From assembly GCF_013912375.1 (NCBI RefSeq), contig NZ_JACETV010000006.1, positions 124,001 to 188,000 on the forward strand: a DNA stretch of 64,000 nucleotides, given 5' to 3'. This document shows positions 1 to 8,783 of this stretch, piece by piece. Numbering within the stretch: the first letter of the stretch is position 1; each line of letters opens with the position of its first letter. The notes below the pieces were generated by a model. It saw only the letters and a program-made list of their open reading frames with translations. It was not told the origin of the DNA and searched no databases. Both the position numbers and the translations under genes were made by a program. This DNA comes from Emticicia sp. BO119 (GTDB lineage Bacteria; Bacteroidota; Bacteroidia; Cytophagales; Spirosomataceae).

Positions 1-1750
1 GGCCATAGCCGTAGTAAATCCATGCTTTGGTAGCAGGCATCAATTCTCTTAGACCTGTATTATTAGGAGAGTCATTGATAGGTTTTGCCGGGTCATATTT
101 CTCACCTGATTCTTTCCTGGCAAAATCGTAATGGTTATAGGCAAAGTTATCACCTGTGAAGATGGGCCAGCCGAAAAAGCCCGGTTTGCGTGCCTGATTA
201 AACTCTACTATACCCTCCGGGCCACGATTAGGGTTGCCTTTACCAGCATCAGGGCCTACATCACCCCAGTATAAGTAGCCATTGCGTTTATCAACTGAAA
301 TTCTGTAGGGGTTTCTATGACCCATCGTATAGATTTCCGGACGGGTTTTCTCTGTTCCTGCCGGATATAGGTTACCTTCTGGGATGGTATAAGTGCCGTT
401 ATCCTGTGGTTTGATTCTTAATACTTTTCCACGTAAATCGTTGGTATTACCAGATGAGCGAAGCGCATCCCAGCCTTCACGACCCGGTTGAAAGTCGATT
501 GGTGCATAGCCATCAGAAGCAAACGGGTTGGTATCATCGCCTGTTGAAAGGAAAAGATTGCCTTTACCATCCCAGTCGATTGAACCGCCTGTATGACAAC
601 ATTCGTCACGTTTTACATATACACGCAACAATACCTTTTCTGACGACATTACAATCGTATCTTTCTTATCGTCATACTCAAATCTTGCCAGAAAATTATC
701 TTTCGTTACTTCACGGGTTTCGTCTGGTGTATAGTACAGGTAAATCCAGTGATTTTTCTCATAATTCGGGTCAGCCCCGATACCCATCAAACCATATTCA
801 AATTTAGTATAAACAGGCATTTGTCCGGCTACTTTCACTTTTTTAGTAGTCGGATTCCAGACTTTTAAAGCTCCTTTACGCTCCACAAAAAGTACCTTAC
901 CATTTGGTAAGACTGTTAATTCTGTTGGTTCATTTAAATTACTTGCCAGGGTAATACGCTCAAAACGATTTTCTTCTGGTGCACGTACCGAACGGGCTTT
1001 AGAATAATCCAGTTTAGTAGCCATTGCCCATTTCAACCCCTGCCAGTAATGCTCCATTATTAATGGCTCACTGAAAGTCTCAGGCGTATGGCCATAGTTT
1101 GTATAAAAAGCCTTACCCCCATCAAATTCATGATACCATGCCATTGGGTGAAAATCTCCCATTTTACCCATTTCATAGCTGCTTTCATCAACTCTTACTA
1201 TAAATTTCAAGATGTCTTTTTTCAAAGACTTGAAATCATAAAACTCATCGGTTTTTTCAAAAGTATCAGGAAAATGCGCCGAAGCAGGGAATGTTTTATC
1301 AAGTGTAATCATTTTACCTTTTTGCACATTTGATACTCTTCCACCCGGGTGGCTGGCAAAATATCCGCCCATCAGATCGTTGTACCAGGGCCAGTTATAT
1401 TCTGTATCAGAGGCTGCATGGATACCCACATAACCACCCCCTGCCTGAATATACCGCTCAAAATCAGCCTGTTGTGCCGGATTCAGCACATCTCCGGTAG
1501 TGCTTAAAAATACAACAGCGGCATAATTTTTCAGATTGGCTTCATTAAATTTTGAAGCATCAGTGGTGGTATCAACACCAATGGCTTGTTTTCTGCCCAA
1601 TTCTATAAAAAACTGATTACCTTCTTTAATAGAATTATGGTGAAAACCCTTTGTTAAAGAAAAAACCAATATTCTTCTTTGCTGTGCAAACGAACTTACA
1701 CTAACAAATAAGAGTAGCATTAAAAGGATAGGATTAAACTGTCTTTTCAT
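1..1750 (-). CDS. ThuA domain / PQQ-type sugar dehydrogenase fusion, 3' end outside window
   Basis: Partial gene: the ATG is at 1750 and the frame is open to base 1, so the C-terminus lies beyond the window. The protein opens with a signal peptide (MKRQFNPILLMLLLFVSVSS, then FAQ), so it is secreted or periplasmic. Residues of about 25-260 form a ThuA-like glutamine-amidotransferase fold (LVFSLTKGFHHNSI, GGGYVGIHAASDTEYNW, HPMAWYHEFDGGKAFYTNYG). The rest is a sugar/sorbosone dehydrogenase beta-propeller (LNEPTELTVLPNGKVLFVER, DECCHTGGSIDWDGKGNLF, TMGHRNPYRISVDKRNGYLY). Family members of this type oxidise sugars with PQQ and often end in PKD, CBM or cytochrome c domains, which cannot be checked here. 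The start is supported by a minus-7 element 29 nt upstream. Confidence 0.88.
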   Translation of the reverse strand, partial: MKRQFNPILLMLLLFVSVSSFAQQRRILVFSLTKGFHHNSIKEGNQFFIELGRKQAIGVDTTTDASKFNEANLKNYAAVVFLSTTGDVLNPAQQADFERYIQAGGGYVGIHAASDTEYNWPWYNDLMGGYFASHPGGRVSNVQKGKMITLDKTFPASAHFPDTFEKTDEFYDFKSLKKDILKFIVRVDESSYEMGKMGDFHPMAWYHEFDGGKAFYTNYGHTPETFSEPLIMEHYWQGLKWAMATKLDYSKARSVRAPEENRFERITLASNLNEPTELTVLPNGKVLFVERKGALKVWNPTTKKVKVAGQMPVYTKFEYGLMGIGADPNYEKNHWIYLYYTPDETREVTKDNFLARFEYDDKKDTIVMSSEKVLLRVYVKRDECCHTGGSIDWDGKGNLFLSTGDDTNPFASDGYAPIDFQPGREGWDALRSSGNTNDLRGKVLRIKPQDNGTYTIPEGNLYPAGTEKTRPEIYTMGHRNPYRISVDKRNGYLYWGDVGPDAGKGNPNRGPEGIVEFNQARKPGFFGWPIFTGDNFAYNHYDFARKESGEKYDPAKPINDSPNNTGLRELMPATKAWIYYGYG

Positions 1751-1778
1751 TAGAATAACTAATATTTTGTATGAGTAA

Positions 1779-1786
1779 CAAAGGTA
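1779..1786 (-). promoter_or_regulatory. Bacteroidota minus-7 element (TACCTTTG) for the ThuA gene
   Basis: TACCTTTG on the minus strand fits the phylum's TAnnTTTG box. It lies 29 nt before the ATG at 1750. No clear TTTG minus-33 box is seen at the expected spacing. Confidence 0.5.
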
Positions 1787-1904
1787 ATCAAAAACCAAAG
1801 AATAAGTGTCATATAGACATTAAAAAGTATTTTTTTGAGAATATATAGGAGGATTTTCCGAATAATATCTATTAACTGGTTGTCCGCAAACTATCATTGC
1901 CGTT

Positions 1905-1935
1905 AAAAAGGTTCCCACCATATTGGTAACCTTTT
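1905..1935. repeat. 31-bp near-palindromic direct repeat, copy 1
   Basis: Starts AAAAAGGTTCCCACCA and ends GGTAACCTTTT; identical over 31 bases to 1995-2025. The ends AAAAGGTT and AACCTTTT are perfect inverted arms, and more matches occur inside, so each copy is itself an imperfect palindrome. Confidence 0.85.
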
Positions 1936-2071
1936 ATGGGTTCGGTTGCGTGGTTGCTACGCTGATTTTCTGAAAACCTTCGATGTCCTCGTTCAAAAAG
2001 GTTCCCACCATATTGGTAACCTTTTCTTGTTCCTCTAACCCTGTATTCACTTTCTGTTTTTCTTCGGTCAT
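1934..2071 (-). CDS. Possible 45-aa small protein or gene remnant
   Basis: Reading from the ATG at 2071 gives a 45-residue charged peptide starting MTEEKQKVNTGLEEQEK and stopping with TAA in the first repeat copy. The composition is protein-like (acidic, mixed polar), but there is no recognisable ribosome binding site and no family is recognised. The same 31-bp repeat lies both inside it and just after its stop. It may be a truncated piece of a lost gene; the opposite-strand 82-aa frame over the same bases looks less protein-like. Confidence 0.2.
   Translation of the reverse strand: MTEEKQKVNTGLEEQEKVTNMVGTFLNEDIEGFQKISVATTQPNP
1995..2025. repeat. 31-bp near-palindromic direct repeat, copy 2
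   Basis: Identical to the copy at 1905-1935, with a period of 90 bp. On the minus strand this copy falls inside the small open frame at 1934-2071 and encodes EKVTNMVGTFL, so the repeat may derive from a coding sequence. Confidence 0.85.
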
Positions 2072-2232
2072 GGCAATAGTTGTTATGCGACGGCTATTTG
2101 TGAATTGTAATCAGGTAAATTTCCGATTTTGGATTGTGTTTTCAAAGTGTCTGGGGAGGTTTCTGAGGAAATCAAACCTATGGTTGCGACAAATTACACT
2201 TTTTGGTTTAGTAGCTTCATATATCCCATAAA

Positions 2233-2342
2233 TATGGACCTGTTTAAACTTTTTGTTTCATGCGAAATATGAGCGGTTGCTACCCAGTAAAATAGCCATT
2301 CGTAGTCAAAAGAAACAAGTTTAAACAGGTTTGCTATCCATA
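2233..2342. repeat. Inverted repeat with 14-bp perfect core arms
   Basis: ACCTGTTTAAACTT at 2238-2251 is exactly reverse-complemented at 2317-2330, and the match continues on the inner side (GTTTC 2255-2259 with GAAAC 2312-2316) and outer side (TATGGA with TCCATA). The roughly 100-bp unit, with no open frame, resembles a MITE-like or insertion-sequence end remnant. Confidence 0.55.
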
Positions 2343-2454
2343 TCACTGCTGATACATTATTTATTCCCTTTTTAACCCTATATGAATCTTAATGAATATT
2401 TAAAAGTCCTATCCGTATTTAGCTATAGAAACATAAGCCAGAAACTTCCTGACG

Positions 2455-3945
2455 TTAGAAGAACGGAACGAAACGAGGCCTGGGAAGGGAGATAGATGTT
2501 CTGCCAGGTTCTGTTTTTCTGAAAAACCGGATGATTTCCTGTTGAAGCTCGGCGCTGGTTAGCATGTCTTCATGAGCCGCATTTTCTACGTTTAGTTGCC
2601 TGGCTTTTGAAAACCACGGAAGCAATTCTTCCACATTAGAAACCGGCGTGTTGCTATCGAGTGTACCACTTATGAATAATGTCGACAGGTCACACTTGAA
2701 AGGGGAACGGAACGTTTCTCCAAGATCAATGTCTTGCCAGCCGCCATAAATGTCCGGGGTATTCATGCTGTTTCCCAGAATCGCAGTTTTTCCCTGATTC
2801 CTGATTTGGGCATATCTCTTGGGTGTTGCTCCTGATGCCTGACGCATAGCAGATATTCCTGAACCGTATCTTCCGTTAAACTGATTGAAACGCCTTTCAA
2901 CATATCGCTGGAGTATTCGGTAGTCACCATGCTCCATCCCATATAACATGGCCGGAAAGTAAATAAAGTCATTACTGTCGCCAGCATCCAGTCTCAGAAT
3001 CAGTTGAAGGCCAAATTTCCCGACAGGTATGTGTATGACCTTTTTTAACTTCTGGTCTTTTACCGGAATGACAACAGGATGTGCTGCAAGTTTTTTTAGC
3101 TGACTTTTCAAAAGTTCCATCATGTCAGGTACGTTGCCATTGATTACAGAATCCTGTGCCGCCAAAGCAGAGATGCGATTTAACTGTTTGTCATAGGTAA
3201 ATGGCAGGTGGTGCATGTGATTTGGCCCTGATGTTCCTACCAAAATCATCTGGTCGATGGAGGAAGAATGTTCACGCGCTATAGCGAGTGCAAGATGAGT
3301 ACCATAACTATAAGCAAGTAAGTTGAATTTCTCGGTCTTCAATGCAATCCGAAGGTCATTCAGGTCTTCGGCACTTTGAATAGTATTATATCCTTTAATA
3401 TCGATTCCTTTTTTTTTGAAATCAGCGAGCCCAATAGCAGCTGCCTCGTTATGAAGTTTTATAGACCTTTTTTCATCCAGAAAAATATTTTTGTTATCCG
3501 CATCCGGTAACAGAAATCCCAGACCCGGTGTGGATCTGCCTGAACCGCGCTGATCCAGCAGAATAATGTCATGATCTTCCTGAAGGTTAAAAATAAGCAC
3601 CTGAAAATATTCTTCCTGAATGTAACTGATTCCAGACTGGCCGGGTCCGCCTGACAAAAACAGGATTGGGAAGTTCGTGGTCGGTTTTTTGGCTTTCAAC
3701 CTCAATACAGCGAGCTTGATGTCATGAGTGCCGGTGACTTTCCGGTTTTCAGGAACTTTCAGAAAACCGTACTCGTAAGTTATGCTGTCTCCAATAGAAG
3801 GTTTAAACTTCAATAGCTGGAAGTCAATATTTTTAGCTGCCGTTCCTTCAGATTGTGAATGAGCCAGTCCGAAGCAGCAAATCAATGTAATGATTAGTGC
3901 ATACCTCCTATATTTGGCTTTCATAAATTTCGAGGGTTCAATCAT
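2455..3945 (-). CDS. Secreted alpha/beta hydrolase, tripeptidyl-aminopeptidase-like
   Basis: A 496-residue alpha/beta-fold hydrolase, probably a proline- or tripeptidyl-aminopeptidase-type enzyme acting outside the cytoplasm. A signal peptide follows the second Met (MKAKYRRYALIITLICCFGL), so translation may really begin at 3924. Visible landmarks are the oxyanion segment FLSGGPGQSGI near residue 100, LLDQRGSGRS near 130, the nucleophile elbow LAYSYGTHLA with Ser213, and a TAP-like C-terminus with Asp in GTLDSNTP and His in NAAHEDML. The elbow reads AYSYG rather than the more common GGSYG. It is a single gene, 135 nt downstream of the GH95 gene on the same strand. Substrate not determined. Confidence 0.82.
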   Translation of the reverse strand: MIEPSKFMKAKYRRYALIITLICCFGLAHSQSEGTAAKNIDFQLLKFKPSIGDSITYEYGFLKVPENRKVTGTHDIKLAVLRLKAKKPTTNFPILFLSGGPGQSGISYIQEEYFQVLIFNLQEDHDIILLDQRGSGRSTPGLGFLLPDADNKNIFLDEKRSIKLHNEAAAIGLADFKKKGIDIKGYNTIQSAEDLNDLRIALKTEKFNLLAYSYGTHLALAIAREHSSSIDQMILVGTSGPNHMHHLPFTYDKQLNRISALAAQDSVINGNVPDMMELLKSQLKKLAAHPVVIPVKDQKLKKVIHIPVGKFGLQLILRLDAGDSNDFIYFPAMLYGMEHGDYRILQRYVERRFNQFNGRYGSGISAMRQASGATPKRYAQIRNQGKTAILGNSMNTPDIYGGWQDIDLGETFRSPFKCDLSTLFISGTLDSNTPVSNVEELLPWFSKARQLNVENAAHEDMLTSAELQQEIIRFFRKTEPGRTSISLPRPRFVPFF

Positions 3946-4080
3946 AATAAGAATTCACCTATTTAATTGTGAGTTTAAACATCTTCGTGATATAATTCAT
4001 GTAATCCAGAATTATAGAAAAAATTGCTCTCCACAAATATTGCGGATGGCATTAAGTTTCCAAATTCAGTAAAAAGTTCA

Positions 4081-6528
4081 TCACTTCCCCGCCTGCAAAA
4101 CATACGTTTTCCCGGCCTGTGTAGGCAAATCATACACAATCGTTTCTTTAATAAAACTCGCATCAACGTTGGCTTTAGGAGATACCAACGGCTCTTTAAT
4201 AGCTGCTATCTGGAAAAATGGATTTGTATTTTTGCCATTAGCTTTTTTCATAGGCTGATTCGTTTTTAAAGCATGGCTTACACGCAAGCGGCAGTTCCCT
4301 CCTATGGTAGACTTAATGATTAGTTCTGTTATTTTGCTATTTCTCCAGGTCATTTTTACAATTTCAAAACCGCCTCTGGCTTTTAAACCACTTACGCTGC
4401 CTTCGCTCCATCTATCTGGTAAAGCAGGTAATAGTTGAATGGCGCCATCATGGCTTTGCATCAACATTTCAGCAATTCCGGCGGTGCAACCAAAGTTCCC
4501 ATCAATCTGGAATGGTGGGTGTGCATCGAATAAATTATCGTAAGTACCACCTCCTTGTCTGCCCGGTACTTCGGCAGGTGATAACTGGTCGGTAATGAGT
4601 TTATAGGCACGATTACCGTCTAAAAGCCTTGCCCACCAGTTCACTTTCCACCCCATCGACCAGCCCGTTGAAACATCACCTCTATAAATTAAAGAAGTAC
4701 GGGCCGCTGCAAATAAATCGGGATGCTGATAAGGTGAAACCTGATTGGAAGGAAAAAGACCATATAAATGGGATATATGGCGGTGCTGGTCTTTCGGATC
4801 GTCCAGGTCTTCGAGCCATTCCTGTAGCTGATTGTGTTGCCCTATCTGCATAGGTGGTAATTGTTGCAATCTGGCTTTTATCTGATTCATAAAGTCAACA
4901 TCTGTTTTCAGCACCTTAGCAGCATTGATAGCATTAGAAAACACATCAAATACCAACTGATTATCCATTGTAGCTCCTGCTGTAATAGAAGATTTTGGTC
5001 TACCAGCAGGTGAATTTTCAGGCGAAGTACTCGGCACTACTACCAACCATTGATGTGAGGGTTCAGGAATCAGGAAATCATGATAAAACGTAGCAATGCC
5101 TTTCAGAACCGGGTAATATTTTTGTAAAAAGGTTTTATCACCACTATATAGATAATGTTGCCATAAATGCTGGCTTAACCATGCCCCACCCATCGGCCAC
5201 ATACCCCAGAATGCTCCATCTACTGCACCATTGATACGCCATAAGTCTGTATTATGATGCGCCACCCAGCCATTGGCATTATACATTGTTCGGGCAGTCT
5301 GACCACCTGTTTCTGACAACTCCCTGACCATATCAAACAATGGCTCGTGCATTTCGGGCAGATGAGTAAGTTCAGCAGGCCAGTAATTCATCTCTGTATT
5401 AATGTTAATAGTATATTTACTATCCCAGGGTGGGTTTACCCGATTATTCCAGATTCCCTGTAAATTGGCAGGTTGTCCACCCGGACGAGAAGAAGAAATA
5501 AGTAAATAGCGACCAAACTGGAAGTATAGAGATACAAAACTCGGGTCATTGCCTTGTGCAAAGGCTTTCAGGCGTTCATCAGTAGGCAGTTTTGCGGCTT
5601 CGCTTGTACCTAAATCTAATTTTACCCTATTAAAAAATCGCTGATATTCTTTTATATGATTATTAAATAGAGTGCCGTAAGGCATTTTTTCTGCTTTGGC
5701 TATATAAGCTTCTGCTTTTTTGTTTTCATCGGCACTAATATCATGATAATTCACAAAATTAGTCGCAATAGACACTAATAACGTTACTGCCGATGCATTG
5801 GTGATTGTAATACTTGTATCATTTCTGGTAGTTCGCCCATCATTCGGTAATATCTTTGCGATAGTTCTAAAACGTACTTTACCTTTTACACTCTCATGAT
5901 CTTTGCCAAGCCCCGAAAGCGATAATTGATTTCTTAAGGTCATAGCTGCCGTTTTAAAAGAACTGTTCATTGATAAAGTAAAAGACAAGCTCTTTGGCTT
6001 ATTAGCATTCAGGCGAATCACCATTACCTGGTCAGGAATAGAAATAAAGGTTGTTCGGGTATATTTTACATCATTAGCCTGATAAGTAGTAGTCTGAATA
6101 GCCTGTTCAATATCCAATTCTCTCCGGTAATTCGTATAATCTTCATGATCCGGGAAATCTAACCGGATATTGCCGACAGGTAAAAACATCTGTCCATTAT
6201 TCTTTTTGGCAATAATATGTTTTTGCGCCATATCCTGTGCCTCCTGGCTTTTACCTTCAAAAATCAACTGACGTATGGCAGGCAAATTAGCTAAAGCCTC
6301 GGGATTATCATTTCTGCTCGGTCCACCCGACCAGAAAGAAGCCTCGTTGAGTTGCAGGGTTTCGTGTGTTACATTGCCATAGACCATTGCTCCTACCCGA
6401 CCATTACCCAAAGGCAAAGCGTTTGTCCAGGTAGTATTGGCAGGTTGTTTATACCAGAGTTTAAGATTGTTTTGCTGGGCATGTATAGCCTTAGAGCATA
6501 TCAAAAGAAGTATGATTATTCTTTTCAT
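4081..6528 (-). CDS. Glycoside hydrolase family 95 (alpha-L-fucosidase-type)
   Basis: An 815-residue secreted enzyme of GH95, a family of inverting alpha-1,2-L-fucosidases and related L-galactosidases that cut glycan side chains. The start at 6528 gives a clean signal peptide ([18 protein letters not shown]). The longer frame from 6591 is rejected because that ATG falls inside a minus-7 promoter box. Family signatures are [15 protein letters not shown] with [10 protein letters not shown] at the N-terminus, [31 protein letters not shown] and [18 protein letters not shown]. In characterised GH95 enzymes the catalytic Asn, Glu and Asp fall in the last three of these motifs. No polysaccharide-utilisation receptor lies next to it, so the target glycan is unknown. 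Confidence 0.92.
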   Translation of the reverse strand: MKRIIILLLICSKAIHAQQNNLKLWYKQPANTTWTNALPLGNGRVGAMVYGNVTHETLQLNEASFWSGGPSRNDNPEALANLPAIRQLIFEGKSQEAQDMAQKHIIAKKNNGQMFLPVGNIRLDFPDHEDYTNYRRELDIEQAIQTTTYQANDVKYTRTTFISIPDQVMVIRLNANKPKSLSFTLSMNSSFKTAAMTLRNQLSLSGLGKDHESVKGKVRFRTIAKILPNDGRTTRNDTSITITNASAVTLLVSIATNFVNYHDISADENKKAEAYIAKAEKMPYGTLFNNHIKEYQRFFNRVKLDLGTSEAAKLPTDERLKAFAQGNDPSFVSLYFQFGRYLLISSSRPGGQPANLQGIWNNRVNPPWDSKYTININTEMNYWPAELTHLPEMHEPLFDMVRELSETGGQTARTMYNANGWVAHHNTDLWRINGAVDGAFWGMWPMGGAWLSQHLWQHYLYSGDKTFLQKYYPVLKGIATFYHDFLIPEPSHQWLVVVPSTSPENSPAGRPKSSITAGATMDNQLVFDVFSNAINAAKVLKTDVDFMNQIKARLQQLPPMQIGQHNQLQEWLEDLDDPKDQHRHISHLYGLFPSNQVSPYQHPDLFAAARTSLIYRGDVSTGWSMGWKVNWWARLLDGNRAYKLITDQLSPAEVPGRQGGGTYDNLFDAHPPFQIDGNFGCTAGIAEMLMQSHDGAIQLLPALPDRWSEGSVSGLKARGGFEIVKMTWRNSKITELIIKSTIGGNCRLRVSHALKTNQPMKKANGKNTNPFFQIAAIKEPLVSPKANVDASFIKETIVYDLPTQAGKTYVLQAGK

Positions 6529-6588
6529 AAAGCGAGTTGAAAGGGTTGAGGAACAGTAAATAATCTCAAGATGAGATATATTCAGAAG

Positions 6589-6596
6589 CAAAGATA
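6589..6596 (-). promoter_or_regulatory. Minus-7 element (TATCTTTG) for the GH95 gene
   Basis: TATCTTTG on the minus strand fits TAnnTTTG and sits 61 nt upstream of the ATG at 6528. It overlaps the alternative ATG at 6591, which argues against that longer start. Confidence 0.5.
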
Positions 6597-6710
6597 GTAT
6601 TCCTTAGAAAAGATAATAATATCTCCAGTAGTTTTCTGGCTAATTTTTAGCTGCACTTTTATTCGCAAATCATCTGCCAAATTACTAATTGGCAATTTAT
6701 CATTGCATTT

Positions 6711-7448
6711 TCAGGTAAGAAACAACTTGAAACAGGCAACAGTTAGCCCGAAGGCTAATAAATAACGAAGTGTTGGAATATTAAAACGTTGGCTACCGAA
6801 ATAAGAGCCTAATAAACCTCCGATAATGGTTGCCCCAACTGCCCATTGTAAATCGGGTGTAAGGTGTATCCCTCCTTTTGATAATTGCCCGTATAAGCCT
6901 GAAAGTGAGTTTACGAAGATAAATAGTGCTGATACGGCCGCCGTTTCTTTGAGTTTTGCCCAGCGCATCAGCAACATTAAGGGGCTCAAGATAATCCCTC
7001 CGCCAATGCCTATCATGCCTGACAGTAAACCAATAGAAGCCCCTGCCACCAGGGCTGCCCATAATGGTACAGGGCGGTTGGGTGTTTCTTCTGTGCGGAA
7101 CTGATAGAGTAAGCGGGCAATAGAAATCAAGATACAAACAGCTAATATTTTTTTATAGATGCTATCGGGGAGTGTCATAGTGCCTCCTAAATAAGCCATA
7201 GGAATACTTGCCAGGGCGAAAGGCATAAAGAGATTCATTTTGAAATGTCCTGCCCTGTAAAACCCTATAAATGAAAATAAAGATACTGCCAGATTCATGA
7301 CCAAGGCTGACGATTTCATCATAGCGGGGGCTACACCCATTAATGCCATTACTGCGAGATATCCGCTTGCGCCACCATGCCCTACTGATGAATAAAGAAA
7401 TGCAACAATAGCCAATAGAAAGAGTAAAATATAGAGAGAAGATTCCAT
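6711..7448 (-). CDS. TSUP-family membrane protein (TauE/SafE-type exporter)
   Basis: A 245-residue polytopic inner-membrane protein of the TSUP (DUF81) family, which exports sulfite, sulfoacetate or related organic anions. About eight hydrophobic segments form two repeat halves. The hallmark glycine-rich motifs are visible: LYSSVGHGGASGYLAVMAL in the first half and GLLSGMIGIGGGIILSPLML in the second. Length is normal for the family. It is monocistronic, divergent from the MscS gene. A perfect 11-bp dyad covers its minus-7 box, suggesting specific control. The exported compound cannot be told from sequence. Confidence 0.88.
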   Translation of the reverse strand: MESSLYILLFLLAIVAFLYSSVGHGGASGYLAVMALMGVAPAMMKSSALVMNLAVSLFSFIGFYRAGHFKMNLFMPFALASIPMAYLGGTMTLPDSIYKKILAVCILISIARLLYQFRTEETPNRPVPLWAALVAGASIGLLSGMIGIGGGIILSPLMLLMRWAKLKETAAVSALFIFVNSLSGLYGQLSKGGIHLTPDLQWAVGATIIGGLLGSYFGSQRFNIPTLRYLLAFGLTVACFKLFLT

Positions 7449-7462
7449 GAGCGTTGAATAGA

Positions 7463-7488
7463 GCGTTATATTTTAACAAATATAACGC
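7463..7488. promoter_or_regulatory. Perfect 11-bp dyad over the TSUP gene promoter
   Basis: GCGTTATATTT (7463-7473) and AAATATAACGC (7478-7488) are perfect inverted arms around TAAC. The minus-strand minus-7 box TATATTTG (7477-7484) lies inside the dyad, which ends 14 bp before the start codon's 5' edge at 7448. It could be a repressor operator or a 5'-UTR hairpin. Confidence 0.55.
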
Positions 7489-7558
7489 AATTAAACATTT
7501 TACAACAAAGAATAGTTAGCTTATCATATCTCCATTAGTTTTTCAGTGTCTATTAATT

Positions 7559-7566
7559 TAATTTTG
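7559..7566 (+). promoter_or_regulatory. Minus-7 element (TAATTTTG) for the MscS gene
   Basis: TAATTTTG matches TAnnTTTG and ends 23 nt before the ATG at 7590. Confidence 0.45.
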
Positions 7567-7589
7567 CATTAGTAGCAATATCCACAAAT

Positions 7590-8405
7590 ATGATAAAAGG
7601 CGTCTTTCTTGATTTTTTTCATTCGGTAAGTATCATTCTTATTCTTATCGCAGCTTTAGTACTTTCGCAGTTGGCCCGTAAAGCATTGAATCGATATGCA
7701 CGAACCACCTCTCGTAATATCCGGATCAACCCAACAACCTTCAGTTTCCTCAAAAATGCCATAAGCTTTGTTATTTTTGCAGTAGCAATTATCTTGGTTA
7801 TTCATCTTATTCCGGGCTTAGAAAAGCTGGCTACTACCCTTTGGGCAAGTGCAGGTATTTTATCAGTCGTAATAGGTCTGGCTACGCAACAGACTTTCGG
7901 CAATATTGTAAGTGGTATCTTTATTGTTATTTATAAACCCTTTCGTATCGGCGATTCTATTCAATTACCTAATGGGCGACATGGTATTGTAGAAGATATA
8001 ACCTTACAGTTTACTGTCATCAATAATGCAGAAAACCGACACATCATTGTACCCAATTCAGTAATCACAAGAGACTATATAATTAACTCAACCATAATCG
8101 ATGATAAGGTCTGTAATCAGATTGATATAAAAATTGTTACAACAGACATTGACCGAGCAATGAACTTACTCAAAGAAATTGCCATTGCTCATCCGGATTT
8201 CTACGATGCTTCAGTAATAGAGGAAAAAGACGAAATACTGCCAAAGATAACTCCGGTTCTGGTACAGGTTATTGATTTAGCCGACTCCTGGATTACCTTA
8301 AGGCTAAGTGTGTGGTGTAGATCTTCAGCCAAAGCCTTTTCCATGAAATCTGACTTATTATTAGAGATAAAAAAACGATTTGAAAGCGAGGGAATTAAAA
8401 TATAA
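7590..8405 (+). CDS. Small-conductance mechanosensitive channel (MscS family)
   Basis: A 271-residue inner-membrane channel that opens under membrane tension to release solutes after osmotic downshock. Three transmembrane segments come first (around residues 8-25, 50-75 and 85-115). The pore helix and the start of the beta domain follow as GLATQQTFGNIVSGIFIVIY and KPFRIGDSIQL. After these comes the cytoplasmic beta and alpha/beta region (IIVPNSVITRDYIIN). The length suits a compact MscS homologue. The gene stands alone and is convergent with the Lys-rich peptide gene. Confidence 0.92.
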   Translation: MIKGVFLDFFHSVSIILILIAALVLSQLARKALNRYARTTSRNIRINPTTFSFLKNAISFVIFAVAIILVIHLIPGLEKLATTLWASAGILSVVIGLATQQTFGNIVSGIFIVIYKPFRIGDSIQLPNGRHGIVEDITLQFTVINNAENRHIIVPNSVITRDYIINSTIIDDKVCNQIDIKIVTTDIDRAMNLLKEIAIAHPDFYDASVIEEKDEILPKITPVLVQVIDLADSWITLRLSVWCRSSAKAFSMKSDLLLEIKKRFESEGIKI

Positions 8406-8411
8406 AAATAA

Positions 8412-8432
8412 GGGCTACTTTCTCAGTAGCCC
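8412..8432 (-). terminator. Intrinsic terminator of the Lys-rich peptide gene
   Basis: GGGCTACT and AGTAGCCC form a perfect 8-bp stem with a 5-nt loop. On the minus strand it is followed by TTATTTTTATA. It sits between the convergent genes ending at 8405 and 8456. Confidence 0.75.
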
Positions 8433-8455
8433 GGGGGTTGCGTTTCAGGAAGCGG

Positions 8456-8653
8456 TCAGGCAGCTTTTTTTAGTTTCTTATGATGATGCTTCTTTGAGTT
8501 GTCTGCTACTTTTTGCTCGTTTTTAGCTTCTTTTTTTTCTACTTTAGCGGTTTTCTCTTTGGAATTTTGTTGTTTTTTGCCTCCTTTGGCAAAGGTAACA
8601 GGGGCGAAAAGCATAGCAACAGCTAAGGCTGCTAATAAAACTGACTTTTTCAT
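8456..8653 (-). CDS. Small secreted Lys/His-rich protein
   Basis: A 65-residue protein with a signal peptide (MKKSVLLAALAVAMLFAPVT, then FAKG) followed by about 42 residues that are almost entirely Lys, Glu, Gln, Asn and Ala, ending HHHKKLKKAA. Such short basic periplasmic peptides are common in Cytophagales; no domain is recognised. The strong terminator just downstream and the proper signal peptide support it as real. The basic tail with a His cluster could bind nucleic acid, anionic polymer or metal, but this is speculative. Confidence 0.7.
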   Translation of the reverse strand: MKKSVLLAALAVAMLFAPVTFAKGGKKQQNSKEKTAKVEKKEAKNEQKVADNSKKHHHKKLKKAA

Positions 8654-8783
8654 GTTTTTAATAATTTAAAATTGTAAGGATTATTCACCTGACTCTGGCG
8701 AACTTTCTGATACAAATCTCAGCTATCCTGATTAAAACCATTATAAGCCTGCATTAAATACGGGTTAAATATGCAAGAGTAGA

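Larger units (their letters stand above)
1751..2454. other. Gene-poor 700-bp gap with repeat remnants
   Basis: No convincing full-length gene lies here. The stretch holds the ThuA promoter, two copies of a near-palindromic 31-bp repeat 90 bp apart, a tiny minus-strand reading frame (1934-2071) and an inverted repeat at 2233-2342. The combination looks like the remains of a small mobile or duplicated element, but no transposase is visible. Confidence 0.5.

Noticed and set aside
1983-2231. 82-aa plus-strand frame in the 1.75-2.45 kb gap
   Set aside because: Protein-like features are absent, it crosses the 31-bp repeat, and no promoter or ribosome site is seen.
6529-6591. Longer start of the GH95 gene at 6591
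   Set aside because: That ATG overlaps the minus-7 promoter box; the start at 6528 gives a proper signal peptide.
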